Source: Entoloma clypeatum
Taxonomy: Eukaryota; Basidiomycota; Agaricomycetes; Agaricales; Entolomataceae
Direction of reading: 5' to 3'
Length of the DNA: 64,000 nucleotides
NCBI GenBank assembly: GCA_963565915.1
Contig: OY751486.1
Coordinates: 3,844,001-3,908,000, forward strand
Part shown: positions 11,681 through 22,650 of the stretch, in pieces
Layout of the letters: every line of letters starts with the position of its first letter
Position numbering within the stretch: position 1 is the stretch's first letter
The notes under the pieces: generated by a model
Database searches by the model: none
Told to the model about the DNA's origin: nothing
The model's input: the letters and a program-made list of their open reading frames with translations, nothing else
Program-made: the position numbers and the translations under genes

Positions 11681-12346
11681 TCACGACCAGTCCACAGAAG
11701 TGGGAAACGTTGACATTCTTTTTGTGTTCGGTTGAAAAAGCCTCGGCAGCAGCAGTGTTCCTGGCAGGTTCCCCTTTTCCTGCTCAGCAGCGGCAAATTG
11801 TGCACAAGGAAAAGGGATTTCCTCCGAATCGTCCAATGTAGTTCTTGGAAGTCGTGATTCATTCAGCTGGGGCGAGTAGGCGAGAATGGAAGATGGCACT
11901 ACCCCGTCATAAAGCTCGAATTCCTTGAGACCAGGAAGACCGAAGAGGTGCAGGATTAGAGATTTGTACTTCAAGAGCTAAAGATTTCCGACCGATGTGT
12001 AAGCTATTCGGGTTGGAGAGCATCACGAGAACAGAGAGCAGTGGGTCATCCTTGAATAACACCCCTCGAAACCAAAAAATGCGAATATAGCGCGAGGCGG
12101 GGGGCCCCGAGCTAAGACCTCGTGCAATCTCCTGCGTTCAACTGAGGTTTCTACCCTGACTTCGGCTGGCTCACGAAAGACACGAGAGACTGTCGGGCAT
12201 GTCTCGAGCGTCTGCATCGAATCGAGAACTATTTGATCGATAATTTGGAATATGACGTCCGACAGAATGGGACAATAGAGTATCATAACAGATCTCTGGT
12301 AAAAGCGGTTTGCGAAATAAGGGAAGTGGAGCAAGATTGTGAGCAT
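11681..12346 (-). pseudogene. Decayed F-box-like/leucine-rich gene (Agaricomycete type)
   Basis: Three successive minus-strand frames carry pieces typical of the large basidiomycete F-box-like family. The first (from 12346) has LSDVIFQIIDQIVLDS followed by a TLETCPTVSRVF pattern. The next frame gives RYIRIFWFRGV then DDPLLSVLVMLSNPNSLHI. The third gives GLPGLKEFELYDGVVPSS and ILAYSPQL. The shifts do not coincide with clear splice sites, so I read this as a pseudogene. The family assignment is by remembered pattern. Confidence 0.42.
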
Positions 12347-12954
12347 CGGTTTGGAAAAGAAGGGAAAGGAGCAAATGACATCTACCTAGACGAGACCGAT
12401 GCTAAAGAGGAGACTTCCAAGTTTTCAACAGTGCCGATGTCCACATTTCCGGTCAAAGGAAAACGATCGCGACTTGGGCTAAGCGATCTGGTAGGCCAGG
12501 AGGCCGAGAATCTTGGAACATTGAAATATGGGTGACGGAGCAAGATCAAGAACGACCTCCAATAGGGGATCTGGCAATGGGAGGTGTAATTCGGTGGTTC
12601 AGTTCAATCCAGGTCATTCATTCATCAATAGATTCTGTAGAAAGTAAAATGTACAACCCCGGATTAGAATACAGAGAGACGAGGGCAAACCCAGGAATAG
12701 CCGTAATTTACGCGTCGTTAAAAACCCTAGCAATTCGTCCAGTTGAGATGGCTTAAACCTTCACTTGAAGGGCCTCTTTGATTCTAGACTCCCAATACCT
12801 GCAGGCAAGACCGTAAAATAGACCGAATCACAGCAAGAAATCATAGATTCTCACTTCTTTCGTACCGTATCGTGCTCATCTCCAAGCGATTTCCAAAGCT
12901 GTCGAAGCATACAATCAGTAAAACCCTCAGAATTTACAACAACAAAAATGCCAA
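12347..12954. other. Intergenic, no gene recognised
   Basis: 3' flank of the prenyltransferase gene and upstream flank of the decayed F-box-like gene. Two short plus ORFs (12233-12535, 12532-12756) show nothing recognisable. Confidence 0.5.
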
Positions 12955-14073
12955 TCAAAAATGCACCTTAGTAGCCTGTATAATTTTCTCCTTCCCCCCA
13001 TCCTTCTCGTAAGTATCCGCCAGGAATTCAATCGCAAGAGGACAAGGCAGCGCTGCACCGCGTGTCGGGGGAGGGTTTTCAAGATCGACAATGTCCCTCG
13101 CTGAAGCAGCCTCGTCAACTATAACATACAACTTGACAAAGTCTTCAACGCTCGAGTAGGGAAGATCATTGATGTCAAGAACCCCGCGCAGGTAGTTCCA
13201 AGCCGACGGGTTATTCGGTGCGAGGGATATGTTCTGCTTCACGTACCTAGCCTATCGCATCAGCATAAAGAAGAACAGAGAAGGACAAGCACGAAAGTAC
13301 ATACGTCAACTCCCTCCTGATAACCCTCTCCCGATCCCTCTCGGCGTCTCTCACCCCTGACTGAAAAACGACAAAGAACCTATGATGCCACGCCGAGTTG
13401 TTCCTCACATCCTGGGCCAGCATCGACTCCACAAAGTCCAGCTCCTCCGTCCATAGATCCTCCTCGTTAAAAAATGCCAGCACCCACTGCCGATGCGACC
13501 ACGTGTGGTAGTTCTTCGCGTCGGTCTTGAGGGAGGCCTGGATGAAAATGAGCTCGGGCGCCGGTTTGTGTGTGAGCTGTAGGATGAGCCGCCGGTGGTG
13601 CCACACTTGGTAGGTTTTGAGGAACTTGACCGCGAGCTCGTCCATCAGTTTGAGCTCGATGTCAAGTGGAGAGTTGAGTGCGCAGATGGTCTCATATCGG
13701 TACTGCCTGGCAATTGCATAAAATACGATCAAAGAACAGGACAGGGATGGCTCAGTCCATGACGTACCAGGCAGAATAATGTGCTGGATTTTGGCGAATG
13801 ATGTTTTCTGTGAGCTCAAGGACTCGTTCACTCTTCTCATCTGTTTGGACGATTCCCCGGAAATAGTCCGTTGCATCTGTGTCTGGATGAATGGGAGAAA
13901 TGAGAGGTTTGAGTGCTCTTTGAGGCTGAAAAGATAAGCCTTCGTTACTGACATTCCTCGGAATAGAATATCGGGGCGATGGGGTTAGCGTCCTCATACT
14001 GAGGAATTGGTTGGACATCATTCCATTGCGGACGGTCAGCAAACAGCGTTATCGAGTCTTCACTGGACGACAT
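12955..14073 (-). CDS. RAM2: Protein farnesyltransferase/geranylgeranyltransferase I alpha subunit
   Basis: Shared alpha subunit that pairs with either beta subunit to prenylate CaaX proteins such as Ras, Rho and mating pheromones. Four exons: 13953-14073, 13768-13882, 13305-13706 and 12955-13246; phases agree and give 309 residues. PFTA repeats are clear: NPAHYSAWQYRYE, KTYQVWHHRRLI, DAKNYHTWSHRQWVL, DVRNNSAWHHRFFV and NPSAWNYLRGVL. The N-terminus has the usual PIFYSEEYTDATDYFRGI block. An in-frame ATG 14 codons upstream (14115) is also possible; I chose the one closer to the conserved region. Cytosolic. Confidence 0.94.
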
Positions 14074-14459
14074 CAAGGGACGAAAGAAGTTTCTATTTGC
14101 TCCTTCGTCATGCATCGGATTGCCTCAGAGTTGATAGATCCTAGTCTAATCAAAGTATATACATACACCATGCATCATCTGAGGGTGTCCATATGCTATT
14201 ATACCACTTGTTGGAGAAGGGATTTGGAGAATAATGGGGAGCCAAACTTATAGATTTTTCTCAATGGACAGAACAACGTAGTGATGTCGCACCCAAGATT
14301 CGATCACGTAGTGATGCCACACATGGTGATAAGCTCATGCTAGCTAAGCCTTGTTACAAACACAAAGGAGCGGGGGACTAGGATTTCAGAGAAACTAGGC
14401 ATAACATACGGATGAAAGTACAGTAACACTATAAACAATGAGAGAAACAAAAGATATAT
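14074..14459. other. Intergenic: RAM2 upstream region
   Basis: Promoter side of the alpha-subunit gene and 3' flank of ALYREF, both minus. No further feature seen. Confidence 0.5.
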
Positions 14460-15987
14460 TTACGCTGCCGCCGTTGCAAGAGCCGGTGCATTGCTGGCAG
14501 TGTAATCCTGCAGAAATGGGTCATTAGTAACTGGCACCGCACCGCTTCTGTGAAAGCCCACAAACCTCCATCTCTGCATCAAGATCCGCCGCGCTCTTGA
14601 CGGGTCTCTCTTTGCGTATGCCAGCCTTTCCGCCTCTTCTCCTCCCCCGACCGGCACCAGCAACAACCCTTGAGGAATAGAATGTGGGTATGGAAGGCCA
14701 TGAAACGCGACGAGAAACCAACCTCGTTGTGCCATTTGTGACGGCAGCAGCAGCAGGTGCAACACGAGAGGCAAGAGGAACAGGGGTAGGTGCGACGACG
14801 ATTTCAATCTTCATTGGCTTCACTGTGAGATGAGATGGCGATGGACGGGGGTGGGGGAAGTAAAGCGGAGGAATCATTAGTCGGCTATTCAGGATATTGC
14901 GGAGCGAGAAGAAAGTAAGGGGCTCAAATGTTGAGAACGTTCAAGTTTTCGGACCCAACTCATACCCAAAGGAATCGAAGTCTGTTCTCTGTCGCAGCCT
15001 GCATGACCATGTCGATGACTTGATCCAGATGGGCCAGCCATGATGGAAGCCCCACGAGCCAAACCCACATAACTACCCACTTCATACCTCCGCCTCCACA
15101 ACTCAACTCAACGCCACACTACGAAGCCATGTCAATCCGTCAGGGTGATCAGACCTGAGGATGAGGACCCTCGCACGCGTTCAGGCGGAACACGGATTGT
15201 TTGCGAGGGTTGGCTGCTCCTGGACATGATCTTCCATGTGGCACGCAAGGAAGTATGCGGCCTCAGTCCCATGCCCAGGAGAAAGCGTAGCGTCAGGGCT
15301 CGCCATGTCCAGGGAAGAAGTCGTCAAGCTTGAAACAGAGATAGCAGCCAACGAGTTCCCTGACGAGCTTGAAAAAGGTCTTAAAACATCACAAGGTCGC
15401 ACAGTGACCATGAAAGTCGCAGCAACAGAACGGGACGAGACGTAAGAGGAGAGGCGATACTAACTGCCATCGATGAGTCGATTGTTGTACTGCTGGAACG
15501 CCTTGGTGCCGTCTCCTTTGCGTGAGAAGTGAACGGCAGCGACGCCCTTGGAACGGCCAGCACTGTCGTAATGGAGTGTGACTTCCCGGAGAGGGCCAAC
15601 GGTTGAGTTGAACAATTCCTATGGAGAACATGTGTCGGTGGCTGGACTGGACGAAGGGCGTCTACGGGCTAAATACCTTGATTTGTGCTTCGTTCACGTC
15701 GGCGGGAAGGTTCGAGACAATGATTTTGTCGGCGGGGGAAGGGGTGGTGGCGGTACGCGCAGCGACAACGGTTGCGGAAGCCCGAGCACGGGAGGCAGGA
15801 CTTGCAACGGGCTTGCCGAGAACTTGGACGCGGGCAGGTGTACGGCGAGCACCAATGCGGCGAGTGCCACGGGGCTTGGCGGCAATAATCTAGTTTTTTT
15901 TTCAAGAACAACAACGACGACATCGGTTAGCATGCCGTCGCGCCACTGGGATAAACATGCACGAACATCATCGAGAGACTTGTCCAT
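14460..15987 (-). CDS. YRA1: mRNA export adaptor ALYREF/Yra1
   Basis: TREX adaptor linking the helicase UAP56/Sub2 and Mex67 to spliced mRNA in the nucleus. Six exons: 15967-15987, 15677-15889, 15465-15618, 14723-14822, 14566-14668 and 14460-14507; phases agree and give 212 residues. The 21-nt first exon encodes MDKSLDD, which joined to IIAAK makes the conserved UAP56-binding motif. The RRM has RNP2 KIIVSNLP, RNP1 GRSKGVAAVHF and ends in KPMKIEIVV. Arg/Gly-rich segments flank it (GTRRIGARR; GAGRGRRRGGKAG), and a C-terminal helix AADLDAEM follows. The third intron is 642 bp, against 54-77 bp for the others. Divergent from RPC31. Confidence 0.92.
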
Positions 15988-16203
15988 GGTGATTCTCAAG
16001 TTTTTTGTCGTGAGGTGGAAAATATTGGGGGGCGAGGATGAGCCGGGTGGCAGAGATGGTGGTGGGGGAGAGAAGGGGTGGGCACAGCTTTGAGACAAAT
16101 ATGAGGCCTTTCGGAGATTCAAAATTCAATTTCACCCCCCCCCAAGTCCGCTCCATCGTGACTCTTATCTCCTCAAGGTTCGACTTTGAGGCTCGAGCTC
16201 ATC
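15988..16203. promoter_or_regulatory. Divergent promoter region, ALYREF / RPC31
   Basis: 216 bp separate the two start codons, so both genes must be driven from here. A run of nine or more C residues lies near 16134-16144. No specific site can be named. Confidence 0.55.
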
Positions 16204-17143
16204 ATGTCGCGTGGTGGTGGCCGAGGACGAGGAAGAGGAGGGGGCCGTGGCGGTTTTGGCGGCAGCTCGGCTCTGCCGCCCATGGGACTCACCTTTGCAG
16301 ATCTCCAAAGCTTGTCTCGGGAAGCCACGGCGATGTACCCTGTGTGTAGGCGTCCTGCAATTCCATCTCTCCAAATTTCCCTCACTGATTCCAGGTTCCT
16401 CTTGTTGTATAGCCTAGGCAGCTACCTGTCATGACCGACTTCACGGAAGACGAAAAGCGCATAGCTGAATATCAGCTCGGTTTCGCAACTCGGATGAGGA
16501 AGTCACCATACTACGTCGTTGAAAAAACGAAGTCCACGGGTACGTACAGACTTTGTGGCGTGTGCAACATATGTCTTTACGCGTGAATTAGAGCTGCCGA
16601 GATACTCCGACAAATACCGCCCTTCAGTCGCGGCACAGCCGACATTAAAACGCAAAGATCTCAATGAAGCCTTTTTTCCTCCAGCTATCTTTGATAGTTA
16701 CTTCAATCCAAAGAAGAAACGAAAACGTGAGTCCTTCCTACCTGTCATACGGTCTTGACCTGACCTCATTCATGGCACTAGCAGAGCCAAATACAATCGA
16801 TAAAAAATCACGAATGAACCTCGATGAGTTTGGCGAAGAGGACGAAGAGGTCCGTACCTATGGAACCGATCTCGGGAACCCAAACAATTTTTTGATTTTC
16901 ATTTCAGGAAAAGTCAGGCGAGGGATCCGACCTAGGCTCTCAAGCTGCTGAATCCGACTATGACGTCGATGAGGAGTATGACAACGACTACGCCGAGAAC
17001 TATTTTGACAACGGCGAAGGTGACGACATGGATGATTTGGGCGGAGGCGGCGGCGACGACGTGGGAGGAGGTGTGCAACCTTTCTTTGGCTCTTTGCCGC
17101 TGTGACCGAGCAATTGTTGTCATTAGGTGGCGATTACGACTGA
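16204..17143 (+). CDS. RPC31: RNA polymerase III subunit Rpc31/RPC7
   Basis: Subunit of the Pol III-specific C82/34/31 initiation subcomplex. Six exons: 16204-16341, 16422-16539, 16592-16726, 16785-16849 (or from 16782), 16908-17070 and 17127-17143; 211 or 212 residues. The N-terminus is Gly/Arg-rich (GRGRGRGGGRGGFGG) then LPPMGLTFADLQ. The central part has LPVMTDFTEDEKRIAEYQ, RYSDKYRP and LNEAFFPPAIFDSYFNPKKKRK. The C-terminus is a long Asp/Glu tail ending GGGGDYD, all as in the family. The fourth exon begins at a tandem acceptor TAGCAG, so two isoforms differing by one residue are possible. Confidence 0.9.
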
Positions 17144-17605
17144 ACCCATTGGCAAGAAACACCAGCAGTCCTTATTTTTTTACTTCTCTTGCCGCACGAT
17201 ATATCACCCCTCTTGTGCTGTAACTGGATTTGACACCCGGGTGGGTTATGTCCAATTCCAAGGGTCTTATAGCACGAGATTTGATCCCACCTACCTTCAC
17301 ATTGGATAGCTGAGTATGGCAAATTCTTGCCGATTATTGCTTGACTTTCTATATCACCATCTGCAATTTATTTTTGGGGAACCATATTATTTGACACGAT
17401 AGAAATCGCCCAGTCGCGAAGCCTTGAGCAAGAGCTTGTGAAACGTGTACTCGCAAGCAAACCACATCCTTGGCAATTCCTCCCTGCCATTGTGTATAAT
17501 GAGGATGAAAGACAGCATTATCGAGAGAAAAGTGACGTAGAAAACAAACCGTCCAAGTGCAAGTGCAAGATATACATGTAGGGGAAACAAAGAAAGCCCT
17601 TAGGA
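17144..17605. other. Convergent 3' region, RPC31 / golgin gene
   Basis: 462 bp between two stop codons of converging genes. No coding or RNA feature seen. Confidence 0.55.
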
Positions 17606-19481
17606 TTACGAACCGACCTCTTTTTCCTTCCCCTTCCTGGACGGCGGCATGCTCAGCATAAGATTGGGCGAGCTCGCCATGGCGCTCGGTACCGAGGTGA
17701 ACGACCCCAGTCGTCTCGTCTTCTGCGGGCTCGCCACCCCAGTAGGACCTGCTGGAGAAAGAAAACTTGTCCCCGTCGGTGTGCCAGGGAGCGAGGTGTT
17801 GTTTCGCGGGGGCGTTGATGCTGACGAAGCTTGGCCTGCGGCTGCTTCTGTGAGGAGAAACTCGACCCAGAGGCGCGAGAAGGACTGAAAGCAGGAGTCA
17901 GAAAAAGGTCGTTTCGTTTCAAAACAGGTGGACTAGGGAGGAAGTATACACACTTCTGTCTCATCCGTCTTTTCCAAATCCATGCTTTTCATTGCCTGCG
18001 AATTGTTGTTTGACTTCGACCAGAAGGACGACGAAGTGACTGGAAGTCCGCCACCACCAGCGCCGGGCGCGAGGGGCGCGGAGGACGAGCGCTGTAGACC
18101 TGCTTTTTCGCGCTCCGGATCGGACCAGGAGAGGATGGAGGCGAGGAGGGAGAGCATCTCGAAGCGCTTGGGGTCGGCGCGGGGAGTGGAGAGGAAGGAG
18201 AGGAGGACGTTTGTGACGAGCCGCCGGTCTACATTGGTATCGGAGGCGCTACGGCGGAGGCGGCGGAGGGCTTCCATTAGGTGCTCATTTATTATCACGG
18301 CTTTTCAAAGATAGATATGTGAGTTTATGACGGTGGAAACCCGGAATAGAAAGGATGGGATATGTACCTTCGTGCCGCAATTTTCCAATAAGCAAGTTCT
18401 TTTCTTTGACTTCCTTTTCGAGTTCTTGCGTCCGTGACACAATGGCGTGAGACTCGTCAAGTTCTTGCTGGGCCAGCAGTCAGAACAGAGTGTCAACGAA
18501 GTGAGGCCAGACTCACCTCAGCGGTCAATGCGCGATGTTTGAATTCAGCGAGTAAGTGGGTAAGCTCCGTCAGCCGAGAATCACGTTCCTTAATCGCCTG
18601 ACGCAATTCATGGTCCTTGGCTATCAAGTATCAGGATTTCGCTAGCCACGAAAGCAAACGATGCGGTGTCGGAAGGGGGAAAACATGACATACCAGCCTG
18701 GAAATCTTGCAATACCGATTGCAGGTTGGCCGCCTTCTCCCTTTCCGTCTGGAGCTGGGCCTGCTCCACTTGGCGAGCGTCTCGCTCCAGCTCAAGCTCT
18801 CTCTTGAATGTCTCGACGGCAGACCTGAGGTCGTCGGCAAAGGCCCTTTCTTGCAGCGCCGTGCGCTCCCATTCTTCGCGCTCTATTAGGGATCGCTCGA
18901 GCTCCGTCTGGGTTTCGCGTAGCTCGCGCTCGCGCAGGAGGCCCTCCTGCGCACTCTCCTCGAGAACGCGACTGCGTATGGCGTCGAGTTCGCGGGAGGC
19001 GCGTTCGGATTCCTGGTGCGATGCGACGAGCTCTTCCTTCAGTGTTTCGACTGTAGAATTGAGGTCTTCGTTTTGTGCTGTCAGTTGCTGCACCAATTGT
19101 TCCTGCCGGTCAAGTTCTTCCTACGCGGAGAAATCAGATTACGCCAGGGCAAGGAAGATACGTCGTTCGCACGGCGTCTTGCTTTAGCTTATTTCCTAGT
19201 GTGGTTCGCATTGTTGTTAGTTTCGCTAAAAGATTGCGGTACTGGGCTGCGAGGGTATCCTTCTCTTCCCTCGTGCGGTCGAGCTCCCGTTGCAGCTTCG
19301 CTATTGGATCGAGGATCGAGTCGTCCTCGTCTGATGCGGAGGTATGGCCATTGGTGCCGTTGGGAATGATCGGAGAGGATGTGCCGACGCTCTGGTCGCT
19401 GTCTATGGATGCGCGCCCGTCCTTGAAGCTGTTGGATTCGGACAGGGAAGCAGAGGATCCGTGGACATGGTGGGTGGCCAT
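17606..19481 (-). CDS. RUD3: Rud3/GMAP210-like Golgi coiled-coil protein with GRAB domain
   Basis: Golgin recruited to cis-Golgi membranes by Arf1 and acting in vesicle tethering. Six exons: 19173-19481, 18694-19120, 18517-18620, 18368-18467, 17954-18300 and 17606-17884; phases agree and give 521 residues. A Ser-rich start is followed by a coiled coil from about residue 60 to 310, full of Glu, Leu and Arg heptads. The GRAB domain follows (about 315-375): IINEHLMEALRRLRR, VDRRLVTNVLLSFLSTPR, DPKRFEMLSLLASILSW, then DPEREKAGL. After a Ser-rich linker comes SFSRLWVEFLLTEAA, then a Pro/Ser tail with KGKEKE. The first donor is GTGCGA, a weak but phase-consistent choice. Divergent from the F-box gene. 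Confidence 0.88.
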
Positions 19482-19588
19482 GGACGTGGCTTTCGATGAG
19501 CCCGTCTATATCACGTGTACAAGGAATGGCTTTGTATTCTTGTACCACCTAGTAGATCCCTGTGGACCTCTTGTTCTCTTCGTCGACC
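19482..19588. promoter_or_regulatory. Very short divergent promoter, golgin / F-box gene
   Basis: Only 107 bp between start codons. The 5' untranslated regions of both genes must be short or overlap. Confidence 0.5.
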
Positions 19589-22065
19589 ATGATGTTCTGC
19601 CCGCTTCGTTTGCTTTCGCTCCCCGTCGAGATTGTGTGTCATATATTGAATTTTCTGGATACCCAGGATCTCATACGCTGCACCCTGGTCAGTAGCCGAT
19701 TTTCTCCCGTCGCTTCTGATACCTCACCGAGGTTGAATCCGTACAGGTCGCAAAAGATACGCGGAAACTCATCAGTGATTCGAGCAAGCTGCAATATGCT
19801 ATCGAACTTGCAAAATACCGCATGATTTCCATCTTGCCGTCCTCTGACAAAATGCCCTATTCATTACGCCTGAAAATTCTGCGCGAGCGGGAACGGGCTT
19901 GGGGGAAGCTTTCCTGGAACGGCCGACATCAACTCAAACTTCCGCCGACAGGCTCGGTGTACGAGTTTGTGGGCGGCTTTTATGGGAACGGAAGAGAGGA
20001 CGACCATAAAGTCACCGCGTCAATCTCATTCTTGGAACTACCGTCTTCAGAATCCCCGTCTGTTCCCTCTTCCGATCTGAAAACATGGACCCACCCTATG
20101 CTAGATGTAACGATCATTGACTTTACCATGGATCCGTCACAGGATCTTTTGGTGCTTATTGCTTTGGCTGCTCCTGGGTGAGATGGCTTACGCGTCGGCA
20201 CCCATTCGGCTCTGATTGCAAGAATTTCCAGATCCGGATACGTTTATGAGCTTCATCTACGTACATTGTCAACAAACCAGCCACATCTCAAGGCCGCTTT
20301 GCCCATCTTGCCTTGCCTGGTCAAGCCTTCCCACCTTCCTCAAAATTCAGATCTCATTGCTGCTGTACGCGTACAAGTATCAGGACCACTCGTTGCACTT
20401 CTTATCAAAGAGGTCCACGACAGCACTGGAGCACACCTGGAACTTTGGGATTGGCTAAATAACCCCTATCATTCCGTCAGTTTATTCTTCCGCCTTTGGC
20501 ACAAATGTACCCATTTGCTTTTCCTTCAGTGTAAAATGGCTCGCATTACTGGTATCGACGACTTCACATTCCTTTCTCAGGAGGCCTTCCTTCTTGTCCG
20601 ACCAACGGGGAATTTTGAAGTCTACACGTTTGAAAATCCCATCACACCTTCTACAACTCCTGTATGTCAGGCGAGTTACGCCTTTCCCCCGTTGGCTGAA
20701 GGCTACATGTACTGGTACATCACCATGAGCAGCAATCCCGCTCCTGGTTCACTCCCTCGCCTGTCCACAAAAACTAATCCTCCTCTGGGGGGAGGCCAGC
20801 AAATATATTATCCAAAACCCGACGAACGCATACATGCATGCTGTCTGTACATCTTCAATCCCTCCAATGACGAAAATCACGACCACAGGGTTCACTGTTT
20901 CGTCTTTTTCGTTAACCTCCGCACGCTACTTCACCCTCGTCCGGAATGGCTGAAATGGCCATCGCAAACCAGGGCTCCTGGGTTTTCCAGACAAGCGTCA
21001 GACATGAACACTAAAGTGCCTACAAGTAGTCAACTGGTTGAGCCAGGAACACCTATCTCGACACCATCCTCAACACCTCCCGCCTTGCCTACCGGGATGT
21101 CGCCTCCTTCTCCACCCCACAGCGCTTCTGAACCCCTCACTTCCTCCCCTCAGTCCCAGCTACACTCCCAATCCGTCTCTTTTGCTCTCCTCTCCTCCAT
21201 CCTCTCCCTTCCCTCGCCCTTCTCTTCCCCGTCGCTCCCGTCCACGTCCTTACCCCCCACCGACGGCTTCCCAACACACATTCCAGTACAGATGCCCACG
21301 CACATCCCGTGGGCGGCGTGGGGGCCGCAGAGCACGCGATGGTTCCAAGAGTGTCTGAGCACGGACTGGCAGCACTCCATCTACGGGCTGAGGACGGTGG
21401 AGAGCGTGACGATGGAGAAGATGGGGAGGTCGACGTTGTTTGCGCCTGTGTTTCCGCCACGGAGGACGAGATCAGGAGCGAGGCCCGGAGGTCCGGAGAG
21501 TAATGGTATTGCAAATGGTGGAGGATCGTCGGTAACGCAGAGCGTGTCGTCCGCAAATATCGGAACAGGATCTGCTGCCGTTGCTAATAGAAACGCAAGC
21601 GCCACAAACGGCAACCCCAATACTAACGCTGTCAATACTGTCGGCAATGTCAACAACAACGAAAACAGAGAGTCGTCCAATCAACGGCGGTTCATCCGTA
21701 TGCGAAATTATAATCCCTACGCGGTGATGCGATGCCTCGAGGAACAGGGCGGAAACAAGAGAAAGGGAAAGCACAAAGCTAACTGGAATGAGCCGCGCGT
21801 CGTTAGCGATCCCTCGACCACGCTGGTCAAGGGGGTGTTCAAGCATGACATCGTGAGTTGTCTGCCGTACGTGGAGGTCGTAAGCGAGGAGATGTTTGAA
21901 GTGACGGATGTCATGATGGATGATTGTCGGTTGCTGCTGCTTAGAGTAAGTCCCCATGCTTTTGTGTCATTCTTTACATGTCTGGCTGATTATCGCGCTT
22001 GTTCATTTGCCATTCAGAGAGGAGATAATGGGAGGTTGAGACGAGTTGACGTGTTAACGATGTGA
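19589..22065 (+). CDS. F-box protein, large, unknown substrate
   Basis: Likely substrate receptor of an SCF ubiquitin ligase. Five exons: 19589-19687, 19747-20177, 20223-20475, 20530-21945 and 22018-22065; 748 residues. The F-box is at about 8-45: LSLPVEIVCHILNFLDTQDL then IRCTLVAKDTRKL. The next ~370 residues look like a WD/beta-propeller-type body (DVTIIDFTMDPSQDLLVLI, GAHLELWDW, ITGIDDFTFLSQEAFLLV), though no repeat is clear enough to name. Residues about 410-490 and 520-620 are disordered, rich in Pro/Ser and Asn. The second and the last two introns are 45, 54 and 72 bp; the last two are multiples of three without stops, so retention would keep the frame. Confidence 0.8.
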
Positions 22066-22650
22066 ACACCTCTTGCGTATAGAAGCAGAGATGGAGGACC
22101 TCAAAGGACATCGACATAGGATGAAAATTCATTATTTTGTATACATATAGTGCATCTTGCATGTAGGGCCTTCTTGTCATTATTAATGTATCCTTGCATA
22201 TCGAGCACTGAAAACTAAAGACAATTGAGGGCTGCCATCAGAATCCGTCCCATGCCCACTGCCACGGCAGCGATTACGAACACCGGCCCGAGTCGATATG
22301 GGGGTTACGGAAGTACACCAGCTATCCGCATGCTCGACCACAGCCCGTGACATCTACGAGAACGCATGTGCTTATCAGAACGCCAGGAGGAGCAAAGGGG
22401 GAGCTTTCCGGAGATGACCCTCCCTCCAAAAACCTTTCTGGGAGGCCTACTAGGTGCTTTCAGATATGCACCCCAGATTACTGACAGTCGAAGAACGATT
22501 GGGTTGGCTTTTGCCAAATGGGCAGAACAATGTTTCCGACCCTGCGGGACAACAGGGATACGTTGTCGGGTTTGATTTACCATATATAGATAGGACTGTG
22601 TTTGGAGAGAAGAGTGCGTCCTCGTAGAAGTCGAGAAATGATGTCGGAGG
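22066..22650. other. Convergent intergenic, no gene recognised
   Basis: Between the F-box gene and the dihydrouridine synthase gene, which converge here. Short frames at 22305-22583 look random. Confidence 0.5.

Noticed and set aside
21137..21556. 139-codon minus ORF
   Set aside because: Shadow of the disordered part of the F-box protein.
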